This document shows positions 34,783 to 42,970 of a stretch of DNA of 51,650 bases, piece by piece; position 1 is the stretch's first letter; each line of letters opens with the position of its first letter. The stretch comes from an uncultured bacterium (GTDB lineage: Bacteria > Cyanobacteriota > Vampirovibrionia > Gastranaerophilales > Gastranaerophilaceae): the NCBI GenBank assembly GCA_902791985.1, contig CADAYD010000010.1, positions 1-51,650 on the forward strand, in the 5' to 3' direction. The notes under the pieces were generated by a model, which had not been told where the DNA came from, made no database searches, and saw nothing but the letters and a program-made list of their open reading frames with translations. The translations under genes were made by a program, and so were the position numbers.

Positions 34783-36555
34783 CTAAATCAAATTATCATC
34801 ATTTATCGGTAATGTGAATCCGAAAGTCGCACCGTGATTTGGCTCGGAATTTACAAATACATGACCGCCATGATGTTTTTCTATTGTTGTTTTTACTAAA
34901 TGAAGTCCGAGTCCGGTTCCTTTTACACTGTGTGTTTTATTTTCTACACGATAAAATCTTTCAAATACTTTTTTCTGAAATTCTGGAGCTATGCCAATGC
35001 CTTCATCGCGTACTGTTACAACAACATCATTATTATCTTTATACAATCGAACCTTAATAGTGGAGTCATTTGGCGCATATTTAATTGCATTAGAAAGATA
35101 ATTCGTAAGCGCTCTTGCTATGGAGTCGTAATTGCAATTTACCATTGGAATATCGGAATCTTTTTCGGTTTCAATTTTTAAATTTCTGTCTTTTAACAAT
35201 GCCTGAACTTCATTGACACAATAATCAACGAGCTGTGATAAATCATTTTCGTTTTTTTCAATTTTTGCATTTGAATCAAGCCGAGAAAAATCTAAAATGT
35301 CATTGACCATATTCTGCAATCTGATTATTTCAGTGTGCAGTGTGCCAATAAATTCTTTTTGGGACTCGTAATCAAAATCGTTGCCCATATCATAAAGAGT
35401 GTCTATATAACTTCTCAAAACTGTAACAGGGGTTCTGAGTTCGTGAGAAACGTTTGATATAAATTGAGATTTCATAACATCCATTTCGGCTTCTCTAGTA
35501 ATATCAATCATTACGATTATATATCCCAAGTAATCATGATTTTGATTAAACATTGGGGAAATGATTGTTTTCAGAGTTTTATCATCCAGTTTTACGTTAA
35601 AAATGACAGGCTTTGCAGTTCGTTCTTCAAGTGATAATTTTTTATATTCGTCAATTTTTTCATTGAAACAAAAATTCCCGTCTGAATCGACATAATTTTT
35701 GATGTTTGTATTCAAAAGTTGGTCATCTTGGAGTTCTAGGAGTTCTTTTGCGTGTTCATTTATTAGTGCGACTTTATCGTTGTTATCGCAAACAACTACT
35801 CCGTTTGCAATGCTCATTAGTACTGCCTGTAGTTTGTTTCTTTCAATAGTCAACTGTTCTACATTTGATTCTTCGTAGAGGTGTAGTTTATTAGACATAT
35901 CGTTGAAGGCATCAAATAATTCCTGAACTTCCTCGCTGACTTCTTTTGTTTCAATTTTTACTCCGAATTCTTTTGATGAAATCCGTTTAACACCGTCTTG
36001 GAGGAGTTTTAGTTCTCTGGTTATCAGATATGTGTTTATTAAAACGACGAATGTGAAAATGAGCCAAGCGAGGGTGAATACAAACAGAATAGAGGCTTTT
36101 GTTGTTGAAGTCAATTTTTCTATTATACTGCCTGATAATCCGACTGTAACAGAGCCTATATTTTCGTTATTATCGATGTTTTTCATTGGGGATGTAACAG
36201 ATATACTGTGTTTATCTTTGCGGACATTCTCTGTGTTAGTTTTATAGATTATCTCATTATTTTTGTCACGGAATTCGATGAAAGTTATATCTTTATTTGA
36301 TTTTAAAATTAAATCGGAATGAGTTTTTAAAATTTGTTGTTTTTGTTTTTCAGATGCATTTTTGATAAGGTCAGTGCTTTCGATGGCAAGTGTTTTAGAT
36401 ATAACCTGTCCGAATCCGTGATATCCGGTATTAAGATTTTTTTGAATATTAACAGTTGCAAAAATAGCGATTGCCATTATGAGTAAAGTGCTGAAAACTA
36501 AACCAAAAATAATTAAGCGATTTTGAATGGTGTACTTTTGTTTATGATTTTTCAT
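34783..36555 (-). CDS. Membrane sensor histidine kinase (HAMP-PAS-HisKA-HATPase), orphan
   Basis: 590 aa from ATG 36555, chosen because MKNHKQKY precedes the first membrane helix and TATAAT lies exactly 6 nt upstream; a longer start at 36606 is unlikely. Order: TM1 (about 13-34), extracytoplasmic sensor (about 35-150), TM2 (about 155-178), HAMP, a PAS domain with GVVVCDNNDKVALINEHA, HisKA with FISNVSHELRTPVTVLRS (phospho-His) and a HATPase domain with VRDEGIGI and GTGLGLHLV. The layout is that of WalK/PhoR-type kinases. No response-regulator gene is next to it; the upstream side is the foldback element. Confidence 0.94.
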   Translation of the reverse strand: MKNHKQKYTIQNRLIIFGLVFSTLLIMAIAIFATVNIQKNLNTGYHGFGQVISKTLAIESTDLIKNASEKQKQQILKTHSDLILKSNKDITFIEFRDKNNEIIYKTNTENVRKDKHSISVTSPMKNIDNNENIGSVTVGLSGSIIEKLTSTTKASILFVFTLAWLIFTFVVLINTYLITRELKLLQDGVKRISSKEFGVKIETKEVSEEVQELFDAFNDMSNKLHLYEESNVEQLTIERNKLQAVLMSIANGVVVCDNNDKVALINEHAKELLELQDDQLLNTNIKNYVDSDGNFCFNEKIDEYKKLSLEERTAKPVIFNVKLDDKTLKTIISPMFNQNHDYLGYIIVMIDITREAEMDVMKSQFISNVSHELRTPVTVLRSYIDTLYDMGNDFDYESQKEFIGTLHTEIIRLQNMVNDILDFSRLDSNAKIEKNENDLSQLVDYCVNEVQALLKDRNLKIETEKDSDIPMVNCNYDSIARALTNYLSNAIKYAPNDSTIKVRLYKDNNDVVVTVRDEGIGIAPEFQKKVFERFYRVENKTHSVKGTGLGLHLVKTTIEKHHGGHVFVNSEPNHGATFGFTLPINDDNLI

Positions 36556-36561
36556 AAACAG

Positions 36562-36570
36562 ATTATACCA
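36562..36570 (-). promoter_or_regulatory. Extended -10 of the sensor kinase gene, leaderless
   Basis: TGGTATAAT on the minus strand, 6 nt from the ATG. ATGACT lies 18 bp upstream as a possible -35 (36591-36586). Confidence 0.6.
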
Positions 36571-36606
36571 TAATAAATTAAATTGAGTCATAAAACTTAA
36601 ATACAA

Positions 36607-37092
36607 ACATAAAACATATTATTTGTATAATATTTGATAAATTATTTTATTATTGTTCACTTTTCTTTTTGATTGCTGTGACCGCTTTCTTTGGGCGGTC
36701 AAAGAAAGCGGTCAGAAAGAAACCCGCAGGCTGATGCTCCGTTCATAAAACATTGTAATTGTTCCACAATCAGGCGGGATAACTCGCTAACGCTCAAACA
36801 AATCCCGCCCTGTTGTCGTGTCGCAAACAATGTTTAATTCACTTCGCAATGCCTGAAAAGCGACGATAGCGGAGTGAACAATAATTGCAGGCGAAACATC
36901 AGTCAAAAGCGGACTTTGTTTGAGGAACTTTTGTTCCGAGTTAGTCCGCTCAATTGTTAAGCCTTGCGAATTATTAGTGAACGCAGCGTGTCGCTGGTTT
37001 TGAGGCACTTTTGCCACCAAAAGTGCCCCGTCCGGAGGACCCTGCGGAGCAAGTTTTTAAAAATTTACATATGCAAATAATATGTTTTATGT
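36607..37092. repeat. Foldback element (copy 2) bounded by 23-bp inverted repeats
   Basis: A gene-free 486-bp region, richer in G+C than its flanks. Its ends are inverted repeats: 36607-36629 and 37070-37092 match over 22 of 23 bases in opposite orientation (core AAAACATATTATTTG). Inside are long hairpins: 36680-36713 (14-bp perfect stem), 36773-36809 (GGCGGGAT/ATCCCGCC), 36908-36950 (AGCGGACT/AGTCCGCT with a nested GGAAC/GTTCC), 37004-37027 (10-bp stem) and 37030-37040 (GTCC/GGAC). The left half is roughly the mirror of the right half, so the whole could fold back. No transposase is encoded. The element separates the kinase promoter from the VKOR gene. A MITE-like mobile element is the likeliest reading. 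Confidence 0.75.
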
Positions 37093-37176
37093 AAATATTG
37101 TTTGAATTTTAATTTTAGTTGATTAATTTGTATTTAAAAGGTAATATTTTAATTGATAAATGAGGGAGAATTTATA

Positions 37177-38403
37177 ATGGATGATACTAGAAAACAACAA
37201 TTAAAAACTATAATTATCTCAATTCTTGTTTTAATTGGGATAGGAGTGACAATTGATTTAGCATATATTTATTTCCAAGCAAATTTTAACGACCACGCAT
37301 TGCCAAGTTTTTGTTCTGTTAATGAATTCATAGACTGCGATGGTGTTGCAAGAACGGTTGAATCTCAATTTTTAGGTATTCCGCTTGCGTACTGGGGTTT
37401 ATTTTTATACTTATTTATGGGCGTTATGCTTATGGTTGATTGGCTTAAAAAAGCGCCGTTCCTTAAATTTATGGAAGTATTTAAAAATAAATTTCATTAT
37501 ATTGCAGCATTAGGTCTTATTTCTTTTGTGATTTCAATGATTTTATTTGCAATAAGTTATTTTGAAATAAAGAAATTGTGTGTAATGTGTCTTGTTACGT
37601 ACTGTTTAAATCTTTTAATTGGTTTAGTTGCTGCTTCAGGACTTGAAGGTAATTTCATCGGCGCAATTAAGCAGAGTTGGCAAGATTTTGTTGAGGCATT
37701 AAAACCTATACCTTACAGAGTCGCATTCATAGTTGTTATGATTTTGTCCGGTGGATTTTTCTATTGGACATTTTCGAGCGCTAAATTTTCTCCTGCATTG
37801 AAAAATTACAGAGCATTTGGAGAATTTGTGAAATTAAAAACTAACATTTATGCCGTTAAGGGAAATGTTTTAGGCTCAAATGACAAAGATGCAGTAGTTT
37901 TAGAAGTTTATTCAGATTATATGTGCCCTATTTGCTATACTTGCAATATTATGGTACACAAGGTTGTAAGAGAGTTTAAGAATGTGAGAGTTGAGCATCA
38001 TAATATGCCGCTTGACAAGGCTTGCAATAAATATATGCAAGGGGATTTTCATATCGGTTCCTGTGTAACGGCAAAATATGGTTTGGCTGCAGAAAAACAA
38101 GGCAAATTCTGGGAAGTCGAATCTATTTTATTCGAAAAATCTCCTTCTACAGAAAATGCTGTTATTAATGTGTTAAAAGATTCGGGGATTGAGCTTGATT
38201 ATGATAAATTGATTAAAGATGCAAATTCAAAAGAAATTACCGATAAAATTAATAAAGATATTGACTTTGCGTTTTCAAAAGGTATGGTTGGAACACCTTC
38301 GTTGAAAATTAAAGATGATTTTCAGATGGGAGTAAAACCTTATCCGCAATTAAAGGAATGGTTAATAGAAAATGGTGCAAAACCAAAACACTTATTCTTC
38401 TGA
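37177..38403 (+). CDS. VKOR-DsbA/thioredoxin-fold fusion protein
   Basis: About 408 aa from ATG 37177 with a GAGGGAG ribosome site; TTG 37153 is in frame but unlikely. The first 220 residues are a VKOR domain: several membrane helices, a cysteine pair in SFCSVNEFIDCD and the active-site CVMC before the last helices. After a further membrane segment, residues about 240-408 form a DsbA-like thioredoxin fold with CPIC (YMCPICYTC) and the cis-Pro region GTPSLKI. It oxidises thiols of exported proteins and passes electrons to quinone. This fusion is typical of cyanobacteria and a few other groups, which supports the suggested lineage. It overlaps queH by 32 bases. Confidence 0.93.
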   Translation: MDDTRKQQLKTIIISILVLIGIGVTIDLAYIYFQANFNDHALPSFCSVNEFIDCDGVARTVESQFLGIPLAYWGLFLYLFMGVMLMVDWLKKAPFLKFMEVFKNKFHYIAALGLISFVISMILFAISYFEIKKLCVMCLVTYCLNLLIGLVAASGLEGNFIGAIKQSWQDFVEALKPIPYRVAFIVVMILSGGFFYWTFSSAKFSPALKNYRAFGEFVKLKTNIYAVKGNVLGSNDKDAVVLEVYSDYMCPICYTCNIMVHKVVREFKNVRVEHHNMPLDKACNKYMQGDFHIGSCVTAKYGLAAEKQGKFWEVESILFEKSPSTENAVINVLKDSGIELDYDKLIKDANSKEITDKINKDIDFAFSKGMVGTPSLKIKDDFQMGVKPYPQLKEWLIENGAKPKHLFF

Positions 38404-38935
38404 TAAAAAGATTTTGCTGCATGCTTGTTGTGGCATATGTTCAGGGTATCCCATATCTTTACTCAAGGATATGGGATATTGTGTTATAGTTTATTTTTAT
38501 AATCCAAATATTTATCCACAAGAAGAATATACAAGGCGTCTTGAAGCAGAAAAACAAGTCTGTACTCATTTTGGGGTCGAATTAATTATCGGAGAGTACG
38601 AGCCTGATATTTACTATGAATTTGTCAAAGGACTTGAATACGAACCGGAAAAAGGCGCGCGCTGTGATAAATGTTTTGAATTGCGTCTTGGCAAGGCTGC
38701 GCAAAAATCAATAGAATTGGGTATAAAAGAATTCACAACTTCAATGGTTATCAGCCCACATAAGAATTATGATAAATTATCTGAAATTGGTCTGAATATC
38801 GGTCAAAAATACGGAATAAAATACTTACCTCTTAATTTCAGGAAAAATGACGGCTTCTTAAAAACAAACAAAATTTCAAGAGATTTGAAATTGTATAGAC
38901 AAAATTATTGCGGATGTAAATTTGCAATAAGATAG
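38372..38935 (+). CDS. queH: Epoxyqueuosine reductase QueH
   Basis: Last step of queuosine synthesis in tRNA (reduces epoxyqueuosine), replacing QueG in some bacteria. 187 aa. The metal-binding cysteines are all visible: HACCGICSGY near the N-terminus, GARCDKCFELRL in the middle and NYCGCKF at the C-terminus, together with the YFYNPNIYPQEEYTRR and TSMVISPHKN segments typical of the family. It starts inside the end of the VKOR gene (32-base overlap), so the two are co-transcribed. Confidence 0.94.
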   Translation: MVQNQNTYSSDKKILLHACCGICSGYPISLLKDMGYCVIVYFYNPNIYPQEEYTRRLEAEKQVCTHFGVELIIGEYEPDIYYEFVKGLEYEPEKGARCDKCFELRLGKAAQKSIELGIKEFTTSMVISPHKNYDKLSEIGLNIGQKYGIKYLPLNFRKNDGFLKTNKISRDLKLYRQNYCGCKFAIR

Positions 38936-38972
38936 AACGCAAAAAAATTTTTTTTTGATTTTTATTCTAAGC

Positions 38973-40394
38973 ATGTTTGAAATAACTTCTTTGTGTAAAT
39001 CACTTAAATACGATGGAAAAATTCTTTTGAAAGGGGCAAAAAAATATACAGGAAATTTTTTTGTAACCCTTGATAGCGGTAAAAAACTTTGTCTTGATTA
39101 TGAAAAAGGTTTTTTAAAGAAGGCTTTTTGTTTTGTTGGGAATGATAAGTTTATTAAAGCTTATGAATATGATGAAAATGAAAGGCTGATAAATGTAAAA
39201 AAAGATGATAAAGATATTTTTGTGAAAACTATAAAGCATAAGTTAGGTCTTGAATACACTCGCAATGAAAATATAAATAATATAATCAGCAGGACTTTTG
39301 ATTCTTCAAATAGGCTTATTAAATATGTTGTTTCTCCTAAATTGATATTTGGATTTATAAAATATTTTGGAGATATAAGTATTGATACGAGATATTTTTT
39401 GAACGAGGCAAAATATCTTGGAAACGGATGTATAAGGCTTAAACATTTGCAAGGAGATCCTATTTTAAATAATGGTGTCATTGATAAAACGATAGTTCGA
39501 AAAACCAGAGATGATGGAGTTTTGGTATTAACCGCGGACGGGAAGTGCCAAAGAGGTTTATATAAGGGAGGAAACGAACAATTTGATGCAGAACTAAATT
39601 ATTTTTTTGATGAAAAAGGTAATCCAATTTGGACACATATTACTGGTAAAAATAATAAATGGTCTTATGATAAAAAGACTTTCTATGATGATTTAGGAAA
39701 TAAAAAAAGAGAAATTTTTAGTGAATGTAACGGGAATTGGTTTACAGAAAATACTTTTGATGATAAAGGAAATGTTATACTTGAAAGAAGACTCAATGCT
39801 TCAGGTGAAACCATTCAAAGAACTGTATATAAATATAATGACAAAAATCTTGTCGAAAATGAAAGCGTATATGATAAAAACAATAAATTGGCAGAGCAGA
39901 CAGATTATGAATATCATCCAAATAATTCTCAAAAGTCTGTAAAAACGACTTACTTTAATATTTTTGGTTCTTGTGTAAATTTAAGTGAATATGATGCAAA
40001 CAGTAAATTGATTAAATTTACAGAAATTTATGATGATAGTAAATTGGAAACATTTTATGATTCGAACGATTTGCTAATAAAATATGTTACCAAAGATAGA
40101 AAAGGTCGTATAAAAAAAATAAATGAATATATTAATGACGGTATAGATTGTATCAAAACTTTGGCAAAAGACCCAACAGGTCATATAATATACCAGATAG
40201 AACATCTAAAAAGTTTGAAAAAGGGGATGATGAAAAACATAAATATTTTCAAAACTCCTGAAGGTGAGCTTATAGGTAAAGAGTTTATCATTCATAATGA
40301 CAAAACAAAAGATGTTAATTGTATATATGTAAATAGGCAGGGTAAAAGAGTCAAGTACAAGACATTTTGTGAAATTTTGGGAGATGAAGTCTAA
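38973..40394 (+). CDS. YD-repeat-like hypothetical protein
   Basis: 473 aa from ATG 38973; TTG 38955 is also in frame. Most of the length is a series of beta hairpins with YD/YDxxN repeats (EYDENERLINVKKDD, FFDEKGNPIWTHI, FDDKGNVILERRL, VYDKNNKLAEQTDYEY and others), like RHS/YD repeats in toxins, but without a signal peptide or a recognisable toxin tip. The final 60 residues are a mixed region ending FCEILGDEV. Codon and base use match the neighbours. It follows queH closely. Function unknown; comparison with RHS is only by repeat style. Confidence 0.78.
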   Translation: MFEITSLCKSLKYDGKILLKGAKKYTGNFFVTLDSGKKLCLDYEKGFLKKAFCFVGNDKFIKAYEYDENERLINVKKDDKDIFVKTIKHKLGLEYTRNENINNIISRTFDSSNRLIKYVVSPKLIFGFIKYFGDISIDTRYFLNEAKYLGNGCIRLKHLQGDPILNNGVIDKTIVRKTRDDGVLVLTADGKCQRGLYKGGNEQFDAELNYFFDEKGNPIWTHITGKNNKWSYDKKTFYDDLGNKKREIFSECNGNWFTENTFDDKGNVILERRLNASGETIQRTVYKYNDKNLVENESVYDKNNKLAEQTDYEYHPNNSQKSVKTTYFNIFGSCVNLSEYDANSKLIKFTEIYDDSKLETFYDSNDLLIKYVTKDRKGRIKKINEYINDGIDCIKTLAKDPTGHIIYQIEHLKSLKKGMMKNINIFKTPEGELIGKEFIIHNDKTKDVNCIYVNRQGKRVKYKTFCEILGDEV

Positions 40395-40396
40395 AA

Positions 40397-41182
40397 TTAA
40401 TTTTTAGGCATAACCCAGCCGTTATTAACAATTTTTGCAAAACAACCTGCGGCATTTTGTATGATAGTACTTCCACTTTTATTACAGTGCTCGGTGTTGT
40501 CGTCTAAATCTTTTAAATCCCCGTCATTTGTAATGTACATTACAAACGTATCAAAACCTGCTGTATTTGGACCGTTTGTTCCGTTGACATCTACAATAAC
40601 TTTGGTGACACTATCTTCATATTTCATGCATATTGTAGCGGAATTTGTTGTTCTTATACAATAAAAGCCGCTTGGAATTGTTCCTAGATTCGTATTGTTA
40701 GGAGATGTATATTGAGATGCAACACAGCTGCCTGAACCGTCAGGTCCGCAATTAACTTTTAGATGAGTAAAATATTTGTTTAAAAAGTATTCTGCGCCAC
40801 TGCTTGAACTTGATGTTTTTGCACCTGCAGAGGATAGATAAAATCCGCCTTGAACTGTATTTTGTTCTGTGGATTGGTCGTCCCCTTCTTCTGTAGTTCC
40901 ATCTTCAGTCGTAGTCCCATCTTCGTTTTCATCAGGTTCTTCATCTTGCTCAAAAATTTCGTCTTTTTCTATAACGTCTTGGGCATGTTCATCCGCAATG
41001 ATATTTCTTGCTGCAAGCGTAATCTGAGTGCAAACTTTCTTCAATTGTGTTCCCAAAACTTTACTGTTATAGGAATTAGTAAATATCGGAATTACCATAA
41101 CACTTATAACTCCGATAATCGCAAGAGTAATCAATATTTCTGCTAAAGTAAAAGCTTTTTTAAATTTTAAATTAAATAACAT
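40397..41182 (-). CDS. Type IV pilin-like protein (pseudopilin) with acidic insertion
   Basis: 261 aa from ATG 41182, which lies 1 nt after the stop of the preceding pseudopilin. The prepilin leader ends at KKA and FTLAEILITLAIIGVISV begins the hydrophobic helix, with the Glu at position +5 after cleavage. Residues about 75-112 are strongly acidic (EEPDENEDGTTTEDGT and EEGDDQSTEQ), and the remainder is beta-rich with several Cys (NCGPDGSGSC, FYCIR, EHCNK). Such proteins are minor pilins or type II secretion pseudopilins. No assembly ATPase is nearby. Confidence 0.88.
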   Translation of the reverse strand: MLFNLKFKKAFTLAEILITLAIIGVISVMVIPIFTNSYNSKVLGTQLKKVCTQITLAARNIIADEHAQDVIEKDEIFEQDEEPDENEDGTTTEDGTTEEGDDQSTEQNTVQGGFYLSSAGAKTSSSSSGAEYFLNKYFTHLKVNCGPDGSGSCVASQYTSPNNTNLGTIPSGFYCIRTTNSATICMKYEDSVTKVIVDVNGTNGPNTAGFDTFVMYITNDGDLKDLDDNTEHCNKSGSTIIQNAAGCFAKIVNNGWVMPKN

Positions 41183-41183
41183 A

Positions 41184-41732
41184 TTATATTTTCCAATCGT
41201 TTTCAACAACATCATTAAATTTGGTGGCTTCATCGCTGGGATTTTCTCCAAGATTGCTGTCATATGAGCAGTTTGAGTCAAGCTTGAATTCAAATAAATC
41301 CACCCCTGCCGTATTTGAACCTGAATCAGCACCGTCAACATCTGTATAGAATGTAAATCCGTTGTTTTCAGCCTTCAAATATAAAACTGTGCTATCAGGG
41401 AGATTAATAGCATATCCTTTTCCGTTAACATTTCCTCCGGATTTTGTTGTTTTAAAGTATAGTTTTATATCATTATCATTTAAATCATCTCCATATTTAC
41501 CGTATATTTCGGTTTCATTTACTCTTGATACATTTTCTTCTGTTAACATTCGTTCACAAGCATTTGTTGCAATTGAATAAGCTTTTTTTAATTTTGATTC
41601 CATTATTCTGCGTTGGTAGTTCATTACCATTGAAGGTACGGTTAACGTAGCAACAATGCCGATAATACCTAAAGTGACAAGAACTTCTGCCAAGGTAAAA
41701 CCTGACTTTTTATAACCTGTATAACCAAACAT
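41184..41732 (-). CDS. Type IV pilin-like protein (pseudopilin)
   Basis: 182 aa. The leader MFGYTGYKKSG is cut before FTLAEVLVTLGIIGIVATLT (+5 Glu conserved), then a helix and a Gly/Asn/Asp-rich beta domain containing DVDGADSGSNTAGVD, a possible Ca-binding loop. The neighbouring pseudopilin shares a similar NTAGFD/NTAGVD segment, so the two are paralogues. GAGG-type site at about 8 nt. It is the first gene of a two-gene unit. Confidence 0.9.
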   Translation of the reverse strand: MFGYTGYKKSGFTLAEVLVTLGIIGIVATLTVPSMVMNYQRRIMESKLKKAYSIATNACERMLTEENVSRVNETEIYGKYGDDLNDNDIKLYFKTTKSGGNVNGKGYAINLPDSTVLYLKAENNGFTFYTDVDGADSGSNTAGVDLFEFKLDSNCSYDSNLGENPSDEATKFNDVVENDWKI

Positions 41733-41861
41733 AACAATCCTCCAGTTTTAATATTATTATACAATATGCGTCTAACTTATGCAATGTTTTTATTCCTTGT
41801 ACAAAAATCTTTTTTAATATAAAATTTACTTGTAAAACGAAGATAAAAAGGAGATTTTATT

Positions 41862-42656
41862 ATGTCAAGAAAACCAATTATTGCAGGAAACTGGAAAATG
41901 AATTTATTACAAAGTGATGCAAAAGCATTGTATGATTCAATCAGTGCATTTGTATCGAACTACAGTGCAGTTCAATTACCATCTGTTGTTATTGCCCCTG
42001 TATTCACCTGTCTAAATCAGGTAAAAGAAATCCCATGTGATTGTGGTTGTCATGGAACAAAATTGGCTGTTGCCGCACAAAATTGCCACTGGGAATCTTC
42101 AGGCGCATATACAGGAGAGATTTCAGTTGAAATGGCTAAAGATGCAGGCTGTTCTTACATCATTATCGGACACTCTGAAAGAAGACAATATTTTTCTGAA
42201 ACTGATGAAATGATTAACAAAAAAGCAAAAGCAATTTTAGCAGGCGGACTTATACCAATTATTTGCTGCGGAGAATCTTTAGAGCAAAGAGAATCAGGTA
42301 TAACTGACAGTTGGATTGCTTCTCAAATCAGAGCAGCATTAGACGGAATTTCAGCAGAAGATGTTGCAAAATCTGTCATAGCATACGAACCTATTTGGGC
42401 AATCGGAACTGGCAAATCTTGTGATGCAATCGAAGCAAACAGAGTTATAAAAATGATAAGAGGGGTTGTAGCAGATGTTGCGGGCGCTCAGGCTGCTGAT
42501 TCTATAAGAATTTTGTATGGCGGTTCTGTTAAACCTAATACAATTGAAGAACAAATGGCTCAATCAGATATTGATGGTGCTTTAATTGGTGGTGCTTCAT
42601 TAAAAGCAGATAGCTTTAATGAAATCATTGAAAAAACAATGAAAGTCGCTGTATAA
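41862..42656 (+). CDS. tpiA: Triosephosphate isomerase
   Basis: Interconverts dihydroxyacetone phosphate and glyceraldehyde 3-phosphate in glycolysis. 264 aa. GNWKMN near the N-terminus (Lys active site), IIGHSERR (catalytic His), VIAYEPIWAIGTGK (catalytic Glu plus the flexible loop 6) and the phosphate-binding YGGSVKP and GALIGGASL. AAGGAG lies 8 nt upstream of the ATG. It stands alone and is followed by a strong bidirectional terminator. Confidence 0.97.
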   Translation: MSRKPIIAGNWKMNLLQSDAKALYDSISAFVSNYSAVQLPSVVIAPVFTCLNQVKEIPCDCGCHGTKLAVAAQNCHWESSGAYTGEISVEMAKDAGCSYIIIGHSERRQYFSETDEMINKKAKAILAGGLIPIICCGESLEQRESGITDSWIASQIRAALDGISAEDVAKSVIAYEPIWAIGTGKSCDAIEANRVIKMIRGVVADVAGAQAADSIRILYGGSVKPNTIEEQMAQSDIDGALIGGASLKADSFNEIIEKTMKVAV

Positions 42657-42674
42657 CAGACAAATACATAACAC

Positions 42675-42711
42675 AAAAAAGCCGTAAACATTATTGTTTA
42701 CGGCTTTTTTT
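42675..42711. terminator. Bidirectional terminator between tpiA and rpsU
   Basis: AAAAAAGCCGTAAACA pairs perfectly with TGTTTACGGCTTTTTT around a 4-nt loop; the A and T runs serve both strands. Confidence 0.92.
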
Positions 42712-42721
42712 ATTTAAAATC

Positions 42722-42895
42722 TTACACTTTTCTTTTGCGAGCAGCTTCAGATTTATGTTTTCTTTTTACGCTTGGCTTTTCGTATCTTTCACGTTTTTTA
42801 ACTTCAGAAAGAATACCTGCTTTTTGAATCTTTTTCTTGAAACGTCTTAAAGCGCTTTCAATTGATTCGTTTTCGCCGACTTTAACTTCTGCCAT
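42722..42895 (-). CDS. rpsU: 30S ribosomal protein S21
   Basis: 57 aa: [19 protein letters not shown] opens it, followed by [20 protein letters not shown] and a basic tail ending EAARKRKV, all typical of S21. It is shorter than most gene-size cut-offs but unmistakable. S21 binds the 30S platform and helps start translation. Transcription is on the minus strand, upstream of the convergent tpiA terminator. GGTGGTG lies about 11 nt before the ATG. Confidence 0.96.
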   Translation of the reverse strand: MAEVKVGENESIESALRRFKKKIQKAGILSEVKKRERYEKPSVKRKHKSEAARKRKV

Positions 42896-42970
42896 TTTAT
42901 ATTTTCACCACCTTTAATGACTTTTTGTACTTGACAAATATACAACAAAACAAAATAAAATTCAAGTATT

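Noticed and set aside
36787-37020. 77-aa minus-strand frame in the second foldback element
   Set aside because: It covers several palindromes and has no start signal; it is not expected to be coding.
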